NCBI RefSeq assembly: GCF_006442795.2
Contig: NZ_CP083956.1
Location: forward strand, 3,263,501 to 3,327,500
Direction: 5' to 3'
DNA: 64,000 bases
Source: Mesorhizobium sp. B1-1-8
Lineage (GTDB): Bacteria > Pseudomonadota > Alphaproteobacteria > Rhizobiales > Rhizobiaceae
Shown here: positions 18,821-28,223 of the stretch, piece by piece
Position numbering within the stretch: position 1 is the first letter of the stretch
Layout: each line of letters opens with the position of its first letter
Translations under genes and position numbers: made by a program
Notes under the pieces: generated by a model
What the model was told of the DNA's origin: nothing
Database searches by the model: none
What the model saw: only the letters and a program-made list of their open reading frames with translations

Positions 18821-20644
18821 ATGTGCGGTATCGTCGGAATTGTCGGCCAGCAGCAGGTGGCGCCGCTCATCGTCGATGCGCTGAAGCGGCTCGAATATCG
18901 CGGCTACGACTCGGCCGGCGTCGCCACCATCGAGAATGGCAAGCTTGGCCGCCGCCGCGCCGAAGGCAAGCTGATCAACCTCGAACGTCGGTTGAAGGAA
19001 GATCCGCTCGACGGCACCATCGGCATCGGTCACACGCGCTGGGCGACGCATGGCGTGCCGAACGAGACCAATGCGCATCCGCATTTCTCCGAAGGCGTCG
19101 CCATCGTTCACAACGGCATCATCGAGAATTTCGCCGAGCTGCGCGGCGAGCTGACGCGTGACGGCTATGATTTTTCCTCGCAGACCGACACCGAGGTCGT
19201 CGCGCATCTGGTTGCACGTGAGTTGGCCAAGGGACTGAAGCCGGTCGAAGCCGCGCATCAGGCGCTGAAGCGGCTGCACGGCGCCTTCGCGCTGGCGATC
19301 ATGTTCAAGAGCGACGAGGACCTCATCGTGGGCGCCCGCAACGGCCCGCCGCTCGCCGTCGGCCACGGCGACGGCGAGATGTTTCTGGGTTCCGACGCGA
19401 TTGCGCTCGCTCCGTTCACCAACTCGATCACCTATCTGGAAGACGGCGACTGGGCGGTGGTGCGGCGCGACAGCGTCGCGATCTATGACATCGACGGCAA
19501 CCCCGTCGACCGCAAGCGCCAGCAGTCGCTCTCGACCAGCTTCATGGTCGACAAGGGCAACCGCCGTCATTTCATGGAAAAGGAAATCCACGAGCAGCCG
19601 GAGGTCATCTCACATACGCTGGCGCACTACGTCGATTTCGTCTCCGGCGTCTCCAAACCGCTCGAGCTGCCGTTCGATTTCGCCAGGATCGGCCGGCTGG
19701 CGATCTCGGCCTGCGGCACCGCCTATCTCGCCGGCCTGATCAGCAAATACTGGTTCGAGCGCTATGCGCGACTGCCGGTGGACATCGACGTCGCCTCCGA
19801 GTTCCGCTACCGCGAAATGCCGCTTTCGGCGGACGACGCGGCCTTCTTCATCTCGCAGTCGGGCGAAACCGCCGACACGCTGGCCTCGCTGCGCTATTGC
19901 CGCAAGGCCGGCATGAAGATCGGCGCCGTCGTCAATGTGCGCGAATCGACCATGGCGCGCGAATCCGACGTCGTGCTGCCGACGCTCGCCGGGCCGGAAA
20001 TCGGCGTCGCCTCGACCAAGGCCTTTACCTGCCAGCTCTCGGCGCTGGCGACGCTTGCGGTACGCGCCGGCGTGGCGCGCGGCACCATCTCGCGCGAGCA
20101 GGAGAAAGAGCTGGTGCGCGAGCTCTCCGAGGCGCCGCGCTTCGCCAATCGGGTGCTGAAGCTCGACGGCCAGATCGAACGCATCTCGCGCGAGCTGTCG
20201 CGTTACAAGGACGTGCTCTATCTCGGCCGCGATACCAATTTCCCGCTCGCCCTGGAAGGGGCGCTTAAGCTCAAGGAAATTTCCTATATCCATGCCGAAG
20301 GCTATGCCGGCGGCGAGCTGAAGCACGGGCCGATCGCGCTGATCGACGAGAACATGCCGGTGATCGTGATCGCGCCGCATGACCGCATCTTCGAAAAGAC
20401 AGTCTCCAATATGCAGGAAGTGGCGGCGCGCGGCGGCAAGATCATCCTCATCACCGACAGCAAGGGGGCGGCGCAGGCGGGCATCAAGACCATGGAGACG
20501 ATCGTCCTGCCCGATGTGCCGGAGATCATATCGCCGATCATCTATGCGCTGCCGATCCAGATGCTCGCCTATTTCACCGCCGTGTTCATGGGCACCGACG
20601 TCGACCAGCCGCGCAACCTGGCGAAGTCGGTGACGGTGGAATAG
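18821..20644 (+). CDS. glmS: Glutamine-fructose-6-phosphate aminotransferase
   Basis: A 607-residue GlmS. Cys2 in MCGIVGIVG is the N-terminal glutaminase nucleophile; GHTRWATHG and the class II glutamine amidotransferase signature follow. The C-terminal half has two SIS sugar isomerase domains (SACGTAYLAGL; SQSGETADTLASLRY) and ends with the conserved PRNLAKSVTVE. It makes glucosamine-6-phosphate, the first step toward UDP-GlcNAc, and so feeds the GlmU reaction. Confidence 0.97.
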   Translation: MCGIVGIVGQQQVAPLIVDALKRLEYRGYDSAGVATIENGKLGRRRAEGKLINLERRLKEDPLDGTIGIGHTRWATHGVPNETNAHPHFSEGVAIVHNGIIENFAELRGELTRDGYDFSSQTDTEVVAHLVARELAKGLKPVEAAHQALKRLHGAFALAIMFKSDEDLIVGARNGPPLAVGHGDGEMFLGSDAIALAPFTNSITYLEDGDWAVVRRDSVAIYDIDGNPVDRKRQQSLSTSFMVDKGNRRHFMEKEIHEQPEVISHTLAHYVDFVSGVSKPLELPFDFARIGRLAISACGTAYLAGLISKYWFERYARLPVDIDVASEFRYREMPLSADDAAFFISQSGETADTLASLRYCRKAGMKIGAVVNVRESTMARESDVVLPTLAGPEIGVASTKAFTCQLSALATLAVRAGVARGTISREQEKELVRELSEAPRFANRVLKLDGQIERISRELSRYKDVLYLGRDTNFPLALEGALKLKEISYIHAEGYAGGELKHGPIALIDENMPVIVIAPHDRIFEKTVSNMQEVAARGGKIILITDSKGAAQAGIKTMETIVLPDVPEIISPIIYALPIQMLAYFTAVFMGTDVDQPRNLAKSVTVE

Positions 20645-20674
20645 GCTTTCGCCACTGGGCGAGGTCGCTTTCGC

Positions 20675-20761
20675 CCGCGATTAGCCGAAACATCCCTCCC
20701 CGTCGTCATCCACGGGCGGAGCAGTCGCGAAGCGACTGCGCAGACCCGAGGATCCATTCCG
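20675..20761 (+). repeat. Left arm of the inverted repeat
   Basis: Begins CCGCGATTAGCCGAAACAT and ends GAGGATCCATTCCG; it contains the hairpin GCAGTCGC-GAA-GCGACTGC. It matches the reverse complement of the right arm over nearly its whole length, with differences mainly near 20694-20701 and one base near 20719. Confidence 0.9.
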
Positions 20762-20828
20762 CGACGTTCCCCAAAGAACACGACATTTCAAGATGGTCGC
20801 GGGGTCGTCCAGCCACTATCCTTCGTTC

Positions 20829-21116
20829 ATGACGGGCTATGTTTATATGACCGCGAGCAGGAAGCGCGGCACCATCTACATTGGTGTCACAAACGATCTC
20901 GGGCGCCGGATGCCAGAGCACAAATCCGGCGAAGGCTCACGCTTTACTGGGCGTTACGGCGTGCAACGGCTGGTCTGGTACGAGGAATACTTCGACATCC
21001 GCGATGCAATCCAGCGCGAGAAGTCGCTGAAACGCTGGCCGCGCCAATGGAAGATCGAACTGATCGAAAAGGCCAATCCAGAGTGGTTCGAGCTTTTCCG
21101 CGGGACCGGGTGGTAG
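20829..21116 (+). CDS. GIY-YIG nuclease family protein
   Basis: A 95-residue single-domain GIY-YIG nuclease. VYM and YIG sit eleven residues apart (YVYMTASRKRGTIYIG), followed by TNDLGRR with the conserved Arg, AIQREKSLKRW with the catalytic Glu region, and KANPEW with the family Asn. It resembles the many short GIY-YIG proteins of rhizobia, which are solo nucleases without a DNA-binding domain; their biological role is not established. The ATG at 20829 starts the family signature. The gene is entirely inside the inverted-repeat unit. Confidence 0.85.
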   Translation: MTGYVYMTASRKRGTIYIGVTNDLGRRMPEHKSGEGSRFTGRYGVQRLVWYEEYFDIRDAIQREKSLKRWPRQWKIELIEKANPEWFELFRGTGW

Positions 21117-21155
21117 CGGCTAATTCCGGACCGCTTTGATCCGCCACAAACGTCA

Positions 21156-21241
21156 CGGAATGGATCCTCGGGTCTGCGCAGTCGCTTCGCGACTGCTTCG
21201 CCCGTGGATGACGAAGGAAATGATGTTTCGGCTAATCGCGG
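21156..21241 (-). repeat. Right arm of the inverted repeat
   Basis: Reverse complement of the left arm, running from CGGAATGGATCCTCGG to TTTCGGCTAATCGCGG, with the same internal hairpin. It begins 39 bases after the GIY-YIG stop codon. Confidence 0.9.
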
Positions 21242-21371
21242 ACGGAGGCGGCTTCCGTTTGAGGCTCCCGCTCGAAGTCGCCGCATAGCGAGCGCTCTTT
21301 AAAAACTTCGCAGTTCCAAACCGGGTCGCGGTTCACTAATGTTGCGACGCAATCTGCGCCGCGGTGATCCC

Positions 21372-22127
21372 ATGTCCGACGCTTTGAAGACTTCAGGCAT
21401 GACCCGGCTCAGGAACTATTTCCTGACTGGCTTCGTCGTCTGCGCGCCATTGGCGATCACCGCCTATATCGCCTGGTCATTGATCGGCTGGGTCGATTCC
21501 TGGGTGAAGCCGTATATTCCTGCCCGCTACAACCCCGACACCTACCTGCCGTTCCCGGTGCCTGGCTTCGGGCTGATCGTGGCGCTCGTGCTGATCACGC
21601 TGATCGGCTTCCTGACGGCCAACATCGTCGGCCGCGCCATCGTCAATTTCGGCGAGCGGCTGCTCGGCCGCATGCCGCTGGTGCGCGGCATCTACGGCTC
21701 GCTGAAGCAGATTTTCGAGACGGTGCTGTCGAACAAGGGCGAGATGTTCCGCCAGGTCGGGCTGGTCGAATACCCGCGAAAAGGGGTCTGGTCGCTAGTC
21801 TTCGTCTCCAGCGAGAAGGAGACCGAGATCAACCAGAAGCTCGACCAGGAAGGCGACCCGCTGATTGCGGTGTTCATGCCGTGCACGCCAAACCCGACCA
21901 CCGGCTTCCTGATGTATGTGCATAGGTCCGAGATCGTGCTGCTCGACATGACGATCGAGGACGGCGCCAAGCTGATCGTTTCGGCCGGCATGGTGGCTCC
22001 GGAGGTCAAGACCAAACTGGTGACGCTGAACGGCGAGCACCTGGAAGGGGCGCTCGCCAACCCCGCACTCGGCGCGGCTCACCCGGCGCGCAGCAGCCGC
22101 ACCGCCTCGTCGCGCCCGAACAGGTAA
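21372..22127 (+). CDS. DUF502 family membrane protein
   Basis: A 251-residue protein with two N-terminal membrane segments (YFLTGFVVCAPLAITAYIAW; GLIVALVLITLIGFLTANIV) and a soluble C-terminal domain (LVRGIYGSLKQIFETVLSN; VFMPCTPNPTTGFLMYV), matching DUF502. The function is unknown. It often sits beside recG in Rhizobiales. Its last 49 bases overlap the 3' end of the convergent recG. The ATG at 21372 starts a typical family N-terminus. Confidence 0.9.
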   Translation: MSDALKTSGMTRLRNYFLTGFVVCAPLAITAYIAWSLIGWVDSWVKPYIPARYNPDTYLPFPVPGFGLIVALVLITLIGFLTANIVGRAIVNFGERLLGRMPLVRGIYGSLKQIFETVLSNKGEMFRQVGLVEYPRKGVWSLVFVSSEKETEINQKLDQEGDPLIAVFMPCTPNPTTGFLMYVHRSEIVLLDMTIEDGAKLIVSAGMVAPEVKTKLVTLNGEHLEGALANPALGAAHPARSSRTASSRPNR

Positions 22128-24187
22128 AGCAGAAGGCGAAACGCCGCGCCGCGCGCGGATTGCAGTTCCGGATCGCGCGACAGGACCAGCCTTGCATCGT
22201 CGCGCGCTGCCTCGAGCAGGTCGGCATGGAATTCGATGCGCGCCACCTGGAAGCCCGGCGTGCCCGACTGTCGCGTGCCCAGCAACTCGCCTTCGCCACG
22301 CAACTTCAGATCCTCCTCCGCGATGAGGAAGCCGTCTTCGGTCTCGCGCATCACCGAAAGCCGGCGTTTCGCCGTCTCGCCGAGCGGCTCCTTGTAGAGC
22401 AGCACGCAGGAGGAAGGCTTGGCGCCGCGCCCGACGCGGCCGCGCAGCTGGTGCAGCTGAGCGAGGCCGAAGCGTTCGGCATGCTCGATGACCATGATCG
22501 TGGCATCCGGCACGTCGACGCCGACCTCGATGACCGTGGTAGCGATGAGTATGCGTGTCTCGCCTTGCTTGAAGGCGCGCATCGCCTCGTCCTTCTCGGC
22601 GCCTTTCATGCGGCCGTGCACGAGGCCGATCCGGTCGCCGAACAGCGGCTTCAACGAAGCGAAGCGGTCTTCCGCCGACATCAGTTTTATATCCTCGGAT
22701 TCCTCGACCAGCGGGCAGATCCAGTAGATCTTCTGGCCCTCGGCGACGGCGTCCTGCATGCGCCCGACCAGTTCGTCCAGCCGCTCCATCGGCAAGGTGA
22801 CGGTGCGGATCGGCTGGCGGCCGGCCGGTTTTTCGGTGAGCTTGGAGACATCCATGTCGCCGAAGGCGGTGAGCACAAGCGTGCGCGGGATCGGCGTAGC
22901 CGTCATCACCAGCATGTCGGGCGCGTCGCCCTTAGCGGTGATCGCCAGCCGCTGGTGGACGCCGAAGCGGTGCTGCTCGTCGACGACGGCAAGGACGAGG
23001 TCGTGGAACGTCACGCTTTCCTGGAACAGCGCATGGGTGCCGACGACGATGTCGATTGCGCCGCTGGCGAGGCCTTCCAGCGTCTCGGTCCGTTCGCGGC
23101 CTTTCTCGCGGCCGGTCAGGATGGCGAGGCGCAGGCCGACTTTCTCGGCCAGCGGCGCGATCGTCGCCAGATGCTGACGCGCCAGGATTTCGGTCGGCGC
23201 CATCAGCGCAGCCTGGCCGCCTGCCTCGACCGCGCGCGCCATGGCGAGCAGCGCGACGACCGTCTTGCCGGAGCCAACGTCGCCTTGCAGCAGGCGCAGC
23301 ATGCGCTCTGGATCGGCGAGATCGGCATTGATTTCGGCCAGCGCGAATTCCTGCGACGGCGTCAGCTTGTAGGGAAGGGCGTCGCGCAGCTTCTCGACGA
23401 TGCGGCCGTCGCCGACAAGAGGGCGGCCCGACAGCCGGCGGATTTTCGATCGCACCAGGGCCAGCGACACCTGGCCGGCCAGCAATTCGTCATAGGCAAG
23501 CCGCCGCCAGGCCGGTCCTTCGACGGCGACGTCGATCGGATCGGCCGGATGATGGATGCGAGCAAGCGCATCGCCGAGGGCCGGGAATCTCTGGCGGAGC
23601 ATAAAGGCGTCGTCCTGCCATTCCGGCAGTTCCGGCAGCCGGCCGAGCGCCTGGCCGATGGCGCGGCGCAGCACCTTGGCCGACAGGCCGGCCGTCAGCG
23701 GATAGACCGGTTCGACCAGCGGCAGGCCCTCGGCCTCGCTGGCCAGCGCGATATGGTCGGGATGAACCATGCTCGGGCGGCCGTTAAACCATTCCATGCG
23801 GCCGGAGATGACGACATGTTCGCCCACCGGCATCGCCTTTTCGAGATAGGCGGCGTGGGCGTGAAAAAAGGTCAGCGCGATCTCGCCGGTGTCGTCATGC
23901 GCATAGACCCGATAGGGCACCGATCTGTTGCCGCGCGGCGGCGGCTGGTGGCGGTCGATGCGCACTTCGAGCGTGACGATCTGGCCCTCGGCCGAAAGCG
24001 CGATGCCCGGCCGGTTGCGGCGATCGATTACCGTGTTGGGCAGGACGAACAGCAGGTCGGCCGCGCGAGCGGCGCGATCGCCGAGATCGGCCGGCACCAC
24101 TTTCTCGATCAGCAAGCCGACCTTCGGCCCGACGCCGGCAAGCGAGGTGATCGGGACGAACAGCGGATCGAGGATGGAAGGACGCAT
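22079..24187 (-). CDS. recG: ATP-dependent DNA helicase RecG
   Basis: A 702-residue superfamily 2 helicase. The N-terminal wedge/OB domain is followed by helicase motifs: Walker A LLQGDVGSGKTVVA, motif II VVDEQHRFGVHQR (DEQH box), motif III MTATPIPRTL, and motif VI QLRGRVGRG. It remodels stalled forks and branch-migrates Holliday junctions. It is divergent from sdhE-mfd and convergent with DUF502, a common rhizobial arrangement. Confidence 0.96.
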   Translation of the reverse strand: MRPSILDPLFVPITSLAGVGPKVGLLIEKVVPADLGDRAARAADLLFVLPNTVIDRRNRPGIALSAEGQIVTLEVRIDRHQPPPRGNRSVPYRVYAHDDTGEIALTFFHAHAAYLEKAMPVGEHVVISGRMEWFNGRPSMVHPDHIALASEAEGLPLVEPVYPLTAGLSAKVLRRAIGQALGRLPELPEWQDDAFMLRQRFPALGDALARIHHPADPIDVAVEGPAWRRLAYDELLAGQVSLALVRSKIRRLSGRPLVGDGRIVEKLRDALPYKLTPSQEFALAEINADLADPERMLRLLQGDVGSGKTVVALLAMARAVEAGGQAALMAPTEILARQHLATIAPLAEKVGLRLAILTGREKGRERTETLEGLASGAIDIVVGTHALFQESVTFHDLVLAVVDEQHRFGVHQRLAITAKGDAPDMLVMTATPIPRTLVLTAFGDMDVSKLTEKPAGRQPIRTVTLPMERLDELVGRMQDAVAEGQKIYWICPLVEESEDIKLMSAEDRFASLKPLFGDRIGLVHGRMKGAEKDEAMRAFKQGETRILIATTVIEVGVDVPDATIMVIEHAERFGLAQLHQLRGRVGRGAKPSSCVLLYKEPLGETAKRRLSVMRETEDGFLIAEEDLKLRGEGELLGTRQSGTPGFQVARIEFHADLLEAARDDARLVLSRDPELQSARGAAFRLLLYLFGRDEAVRLLRAG

Positions 24188-24279
24188 GTTGTCAGCTTAG
24201 GTTGCGACAGCCGCAGCGCAAGGCTGACACCGCTCTCTATCCACGCTATATGCGCCGCTTGGAACAGGGATGCGGCGCA

Positions 24280-24567
24280 ATGACCGGAACGAAACGATCG
24301 AGCGAGGGGCTGGATGCCCGCCGCCGCAAGCTCCTGTTCCGCTCGTGGCATCGCGGCATGCGCGAGATGGACCTCGTTCTCGGCTCCTTCGCCGATGCCG
24401 AGATCGACGCCTTGACCGGCGACGAAATCGACCAATATGAAAAGCTCCTCGAAATCCCCGACACTGAATTCCTGCCGTTGATCACCGGCGAGCGCCCGGT
24501 TCCGGGCGATATCGATTGCGCGGTGCTGCAGAAAATCCTGGCGTCGCGCCGGACCATGACATTTTGA
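24280..24567 (+). CDS. sdhE: Succinate dehydrogenase assembly factor SdhE
   Basis: A 95-residue all-helical SdhE/DUF339 protein. The signature RSWHRGMREMDLVLGSFAD contains the RGxxExD surface that binds the flavoprotein subunit and helps attach FAD to SdhA. The frame extends upstream, but the ATG at 24280 gives the usual family length. It lies 13 bases before mfd, the usual recG-sdhE-mfd neighbourhood of Rhizobiales. Confidence 0.93.
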   Translation: MTGTKRSSEGLDARRRKLLFRSWHRGMREMDLVLGSFADAEIDALTGDEIDQYEKLLEIPDTEFLPLITGERPVPGDIDCAVLQKILASRRTMTF

Positions 24568-24580
24568 AAAACGCCTATCC

Positions 24581-27500
24581 ATGAGCCTCATTCCTTCCAT
24601 CGGCCTGCCGAAGGGCCGCGCCGGCCAGTTCATCGTCGACGGCGTTGCCGACGGCTACGAAGCCTTCGCGCTGGTGCGGACGGCGCACGAGATCGCGCCC
24701 GACAAGCCGGTGCTGTTCGTGGCACGCGACGGCCAGCGGCTGCCGGCAATCATCGAGGCGTTGGCCTTTGCGGACCCTGGCCTGCCCGTGCTGGAGCTGC
24801 CCGCCTGGGATTGCCTGCCTTACGACCGCGTCTCGCCGGGCGCGGATGCCGCCGCACGGCGGCTCGATGCGCTCTCCGCCATGATCGCGCTGGCGAAAAA
24901 GCCGCATCGCGCCGTCATCCTGACGACGGCCAACGCGCTGCTGCAGCGCGTGCCGCTGGCCGAGCTGATCGAGGCGCAGACTTTTCATGCCAGGCCAGGC
25001 AACCAGATCGACATGAATGCGCTGGTCGCGCGGCTGGAGGTCTCCGGTTTCGAACGCGTGCCGACGGTGCGCGGCCTCGGCGAGTTCGCGGTGCGCGGCG
25101 GCATTCTCGACCTGTTCGCGCCCGGCTGGAGCGAGGCGCTGCGGCTGGATTTTTTCGGCGACACGCTGGAATCGATCCGCGTCTTCGACGTGGCGACGCA
25201 GCTCACCACCGGGCAGCGCAAGTCGATGGCGCTGCAGGCGATGAGCGAGGTGGCGCTGACGCCGGAGACGATCAGCCGCTTCCGTCGCGCCTATATCGAG
25301 GCCTTCGGCGCGCCGACACGCGATGACGCGCTTTATGCCGCGGTCAGCGAAGGGCGCCGCTTTGCCGGCATGGAGCATTGGCTGCCCTTCTTCTACGAAC
25401 GGCTGGAAACCGTCTTCGAATATCTGCCGGATGCGCCGGTGGTGTTCGACCATCTGGCGCATGAGGCGCTGGCCGAACGCCACACGCTGATCCTCGACCA
25501 TTATGAGGCGCGCCGGAAGCAGGCGGACGCCGCGCTGAAGGACGCCGTGCCCTACAAACCGGTAGCGCCGGATCTGCTCTACCTCTCGCCGGAGAATCTC
25601 AAGGCTTCGCTCGGCCCGCGCGAAGACATCGACTTCACCGTCTTCGATGCACCCGATGTGGGCGGCAAAAAAGTCTTCCATGCCGGCTCGCGCCACGGCC
25701 GCAGCTTCGCCGAGGAACGCGCCGATCCCAACATCAACGTCTTCGATGTCGTGGTAAAACACATCGCCGATGAGCGCGCTGCGCGCCGCCAGGTGATTGT
25801 CGCCGGCTGGACGGAGGGCTCGCTCGACCGGCTCGGCCAGATTCTTGCCGAGCATCATCTCGGCAACCTCAAGCCGGTTGCTTCGCTCGCGGAAGCCGCG
25901 AAGCTGGAACCGGGGCAGGCGGGGCTCGCCGTGCTGCCGCTCGAATCCGGCTTCGAGACCGACAGCATGGTCGTCGTCGCCGAACAGGATATCCTCGGCG
26001 ATCGGCTGATCCGGCGCTCGAAGCGCAAGAAGCGGGCTTCCGATTTCATCGCCGAGGCTTCTTCGCTGTCGTCGGGCGATATCGTCGTCCATGCCGATCA
26101 CGGCATCGGCCGTTTCGTCGGGCTGCGCACCATCGAGGCGGTGGGCGCGCCGCATGATTGCCTGGAAATCCATTATGCAGGCGACGACCGGCTGTTCCTG
26201 CCGGTGGAGAACATCGAGCTTTTGTCGCGCTACGGCTCGGATTCGGCCGAAGCGACGCTCGACAAACTGGGCGGCGGCGCCTGGCAGTCGCGCAAGGCGC
26301 GGCTGAAGCGGCGCCTGCTCGAAATGGCCGGCCAGCTGATCCGCATCGCCGCGGAGCGGCAGATGCGCTCCGCGCCCAGCATGATTCCCGCCGAGGGCCT
26401 CTACGGCGAGTTCTCGGCGCGGTTTCCTTACGAGGAGACCGACGATCAGCAGACGGCGATCGATTCGGTCATGGACGACCTCGGCGCCGGCAAGCCGATG
26501 GACCGGCTGGTCTGCGGCGATGTCGGCTTCGGCAAGACGGAAGTGGCGCTGCGCGCCGCCTTCATCGCGGCGATGGAAGGCTTCCAGGTCGCGGTGGTGG
26601 TGCCGACGACCTTGCTGTCGCGGCAGCATTTCAAGACTTTCTCGCAGCGCTTTTACGGCTTGCCGATCCGGGTGGCGCAGGCGTCGCGCCTGGTAGGCTC
26701 CAAGGAATTGGCCGAGACCAAGAAAGGTATTGCCGAGGGCATGGTGGATATCGTCGTCGGCACCCACGCGCTGCTCGGCAGCTCGATCTCGTTCAAGAAT
26801 CTCGGACTGCTGATCATCGACGAGGAGCAGCATTTCGGCGTCAAGCACAAAGAGCGGCTGAAGGACCTCAAGAGCGACGTGCATGTGCTGACGCTGTCGG
26901 CGACTCCGATCCCGCGCACTCTGCAATTGGCGCTGACCGGCGTGCGCGAACTTTCGCTGATCGCCACGCCGCCGGTCGACCGCATGGCGGTGCGCACCTT
27001 CATCTCGCCCTTCGACCCGCTGGTCATCCGCGAGACGCTGCTGCGCGAGCGCTATCGCGGCGGCCACTCCTTCTATGTTGTGCCACGCATCAGCGATCTT
27101 TCGGAAATCCAGGATTTCCTGAGGGAATCCGTGCCGGAGCTGAAGGTCGCGGTGGCGCACGGCCAGATGCCGCCGGGCGAGCTCGACGACATCATGAACG
27201 CCTTCTACGATGGCCAGTACGACGTGCTTCTGTCGACGACGATCGTGGAATCCGGGCTCGATATCCCCACCGCCAACACGCTGATCGTGCATCGCGCCGA
27301 CATGTTCGGACTGGCGCAGCTTTACCAGCTGCGCGGCCGCGTCGGGCGCTCCAAGGTGCGGGCCTATGCGCTATTCACCCTGCCGGCGAACCGCAAGCTG
27401 ACCGACACCGCCGAGCGCCGGCTGAAGGTGCTGCAGTCGCTTGACACGCTCGGCGCCGGCTTCCAGCTCGCCAGCCACGACCTCGACATCAGGGGCGCCG

Positions 27501-28078
27501 GCAATCTTCTCGGCGAAGAGCAGTCCGGCCACATCAAGGAGGTCGGGTTCGAGCTTTACCAGCAGATGCTGGAGGAGGCGGTTGCCGAGGTGAAGGATTC
27601 CGGCGAGGTGCAGGACGGCGGCTGGTCGCCGCAGATCGCCGTCGGCACCGCGGTGATGATCCCCGAAAGCTATGTGCCGGACCTGCAGCTTCGGCTGGCG
27701 CTCTACCGCCGCCTCGGCGATCTCGAAACAACCGAGGAGATCGACGCCTTCGGCGCCGAGCTGATCGACCGTTTCGGGCCGCTGCCGCAGGAGGTGACGC
27801 ATCTGTTGAAGATCGTCTTCATCAAGGCGCTCTGCCGCAAGGCCAATGTCGAGAAGCTCGACGCCGGCCCCAAGGGCGTCGTCATCCATTTCCGCAGGCG
27901 CGAGTTCCCCGATCCGGTCGGGCTGGTCAAGTTCATCGGCGAGCAGGGCTCGCTGGCCAAGATCAGGGCTGACCACAGCGTCGTCTTCATCCGCGACTGG
28001 CCGAGTGCCGAAAAGCGGCTGGCCGGCTCGGCCGTGGTGATGACGCAGCTGGCGCGATTGGTGGATAAGGCGGCATAA
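24581..28078 (+). CDS. mfd: Transcription-repair coupling factor
   Basis: A 1165-residue Mfd. The N-terminal UvrB-like part carries EIAPDKPVLFVARDG and ALVARLEVSGFERVPTVRGLGEF. The RNA polymerase-interacting domain begins near SLSSGDIVVHADHGIGRFVG. The RecG-like motor has Walker A VCGDVGFGKTEVALRAAF, motif II IIDEEQHFGVKHKE and motif VI QLRGRVGRS, followed by the C-terminal autoinhibitory domain. It removes polymerase stalled at lesions and recruits UvrA. Full length compared with the family. Confidence 0.97.
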   Translation: MSLIPSIGLPKGRAGQFIVDGVADGYEAFALVRTAHEIAPDKPVLFVARDGQRLPAIIEALAFADPGLPVLELPAWDCLPYDRVSPGADAAARRLDALSAMIALAKKPHRAVILTTANALLQRVPLAELIEAQTFHARPGNQIDMNALVARLEVSGFERVPTVRGLGEFAVRGGILDLFAPGWSEALRLDFFGDTLESIRVFDVATQLTTGQRKSMALQAMSEVALTPETISRFRRAYIEAFGAPTRDDALYAAVSEGRRFAGMEHWLPFFYERLETVFEYLPDAPVVFDHLAHEALAERHTLILDHYEARRKQADAALKDAVPYKPVAPDLLYLSPENLKASLGPREDIDFTVFDAPDVGGKKVFHAGSRHGRSFAEERADPNINVFDVVVKHIADERAARRQVIVAGWTEGSLDRLGQILAEHHLGNLKPVASLAEAAKLEPGQAGLAVLPLESGFETDSMVVVAEQDILGDRLIRRSKRKKRASDFIAEASSLSSGDIVVHADHGIGRFVGLRTIEAVGAPHDCLEIHYAGDDRLFLPVENIELLSRYGSDSAEATLDKLGGGAWQSRKARLKRRLLEMAGQLIRIAAERQMRSAPSMIPAEGLYGEFSARFPYEETDDQQTAIDSVMDDLGAGKPMDRLVCGDVGFGKTEVALRAAFIAAMEGFQVAVVVPTTLLSRQHFKTFSQRFYGLPIRVAQASRLVGSKELAETKKGIAEGMVDIVVGTHALLGSSISFKNLGLLIIDEEQHFGVKHKERLKDLKSDVHVLTLSATPIPRTLQLALTGVRELSLIATPPVDRMAVRTFISPFDPLVIRETLLRERYRGGHSFYVVPRISDLSEIQDFLRESVPELKVAVAHGQMPPGELDDIMNAFYDGQYDVLLSTTIVESGLDIPTANTLIVHRADMFGLAQLYQLRGRVGRSKVRAYALFTLPANRKLTDTAERRLKVLQSLDTLGAGFQLASHDLDIRGAGNLLGEEQSGHIKEVGFELYQQMLEEAVAEVKDSGEVQDGGWSPQIAVGTAVMIPESYVPDLQLRLALYRRLGDLETTEEIDAFGAELIDRFGPLPQEVTHLLKIVFIKALCRKANVEKLDAGPKGVVIHFRRREFPDPVGLVKFIGEQGSLAKIRADHSVVFIRDWPSAEKRLAGSAVVMTQLARLVDKAA

Positions 28079-28223
28079 GGCGACACTTTCGCAGGCGCAC
28101 AGCATTCGCCACTGCCGAAAATCCCGTCTAGAATAGGAAATCGGCTTCGTGTATGGAGCCGCCACCCCTCAAGGGGCTTGGGTAGCGGGCGAAGCGTCTG
28201 CGGAAAGAGCGTTGGGTGCATCG

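Larger units (their letters stand above)
20675..21241. mobile_element. GIY-YIG unit bounded by long inverted repeats
   Basis: A 567-base unit between glmS and DUF502. Its ends are near-identical inverted repeats (20675-20761 and 21156-21241), and its only gene is a small GIY-YIG nuclease. Each arm contains a hairpin (GCAGTCGC-GAA-GCGACTGC). No target duplication is evident at the ends. The layout looks like a compact mobile or mobilisable unit whose nuclease might act on its own arms; that activity is inferred. Confidence 0.65.

Noticed and set aside
24575..27292. A 905-codon open frame antisense to mfd, and similar long antisense frames over recG, topA and rnr
   Set aside because: High-GC codon bias leaves long stop-free antisense frames. 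Their proteins are His, Arg and Asp-rich with no motifs, and the sense genes are certain.
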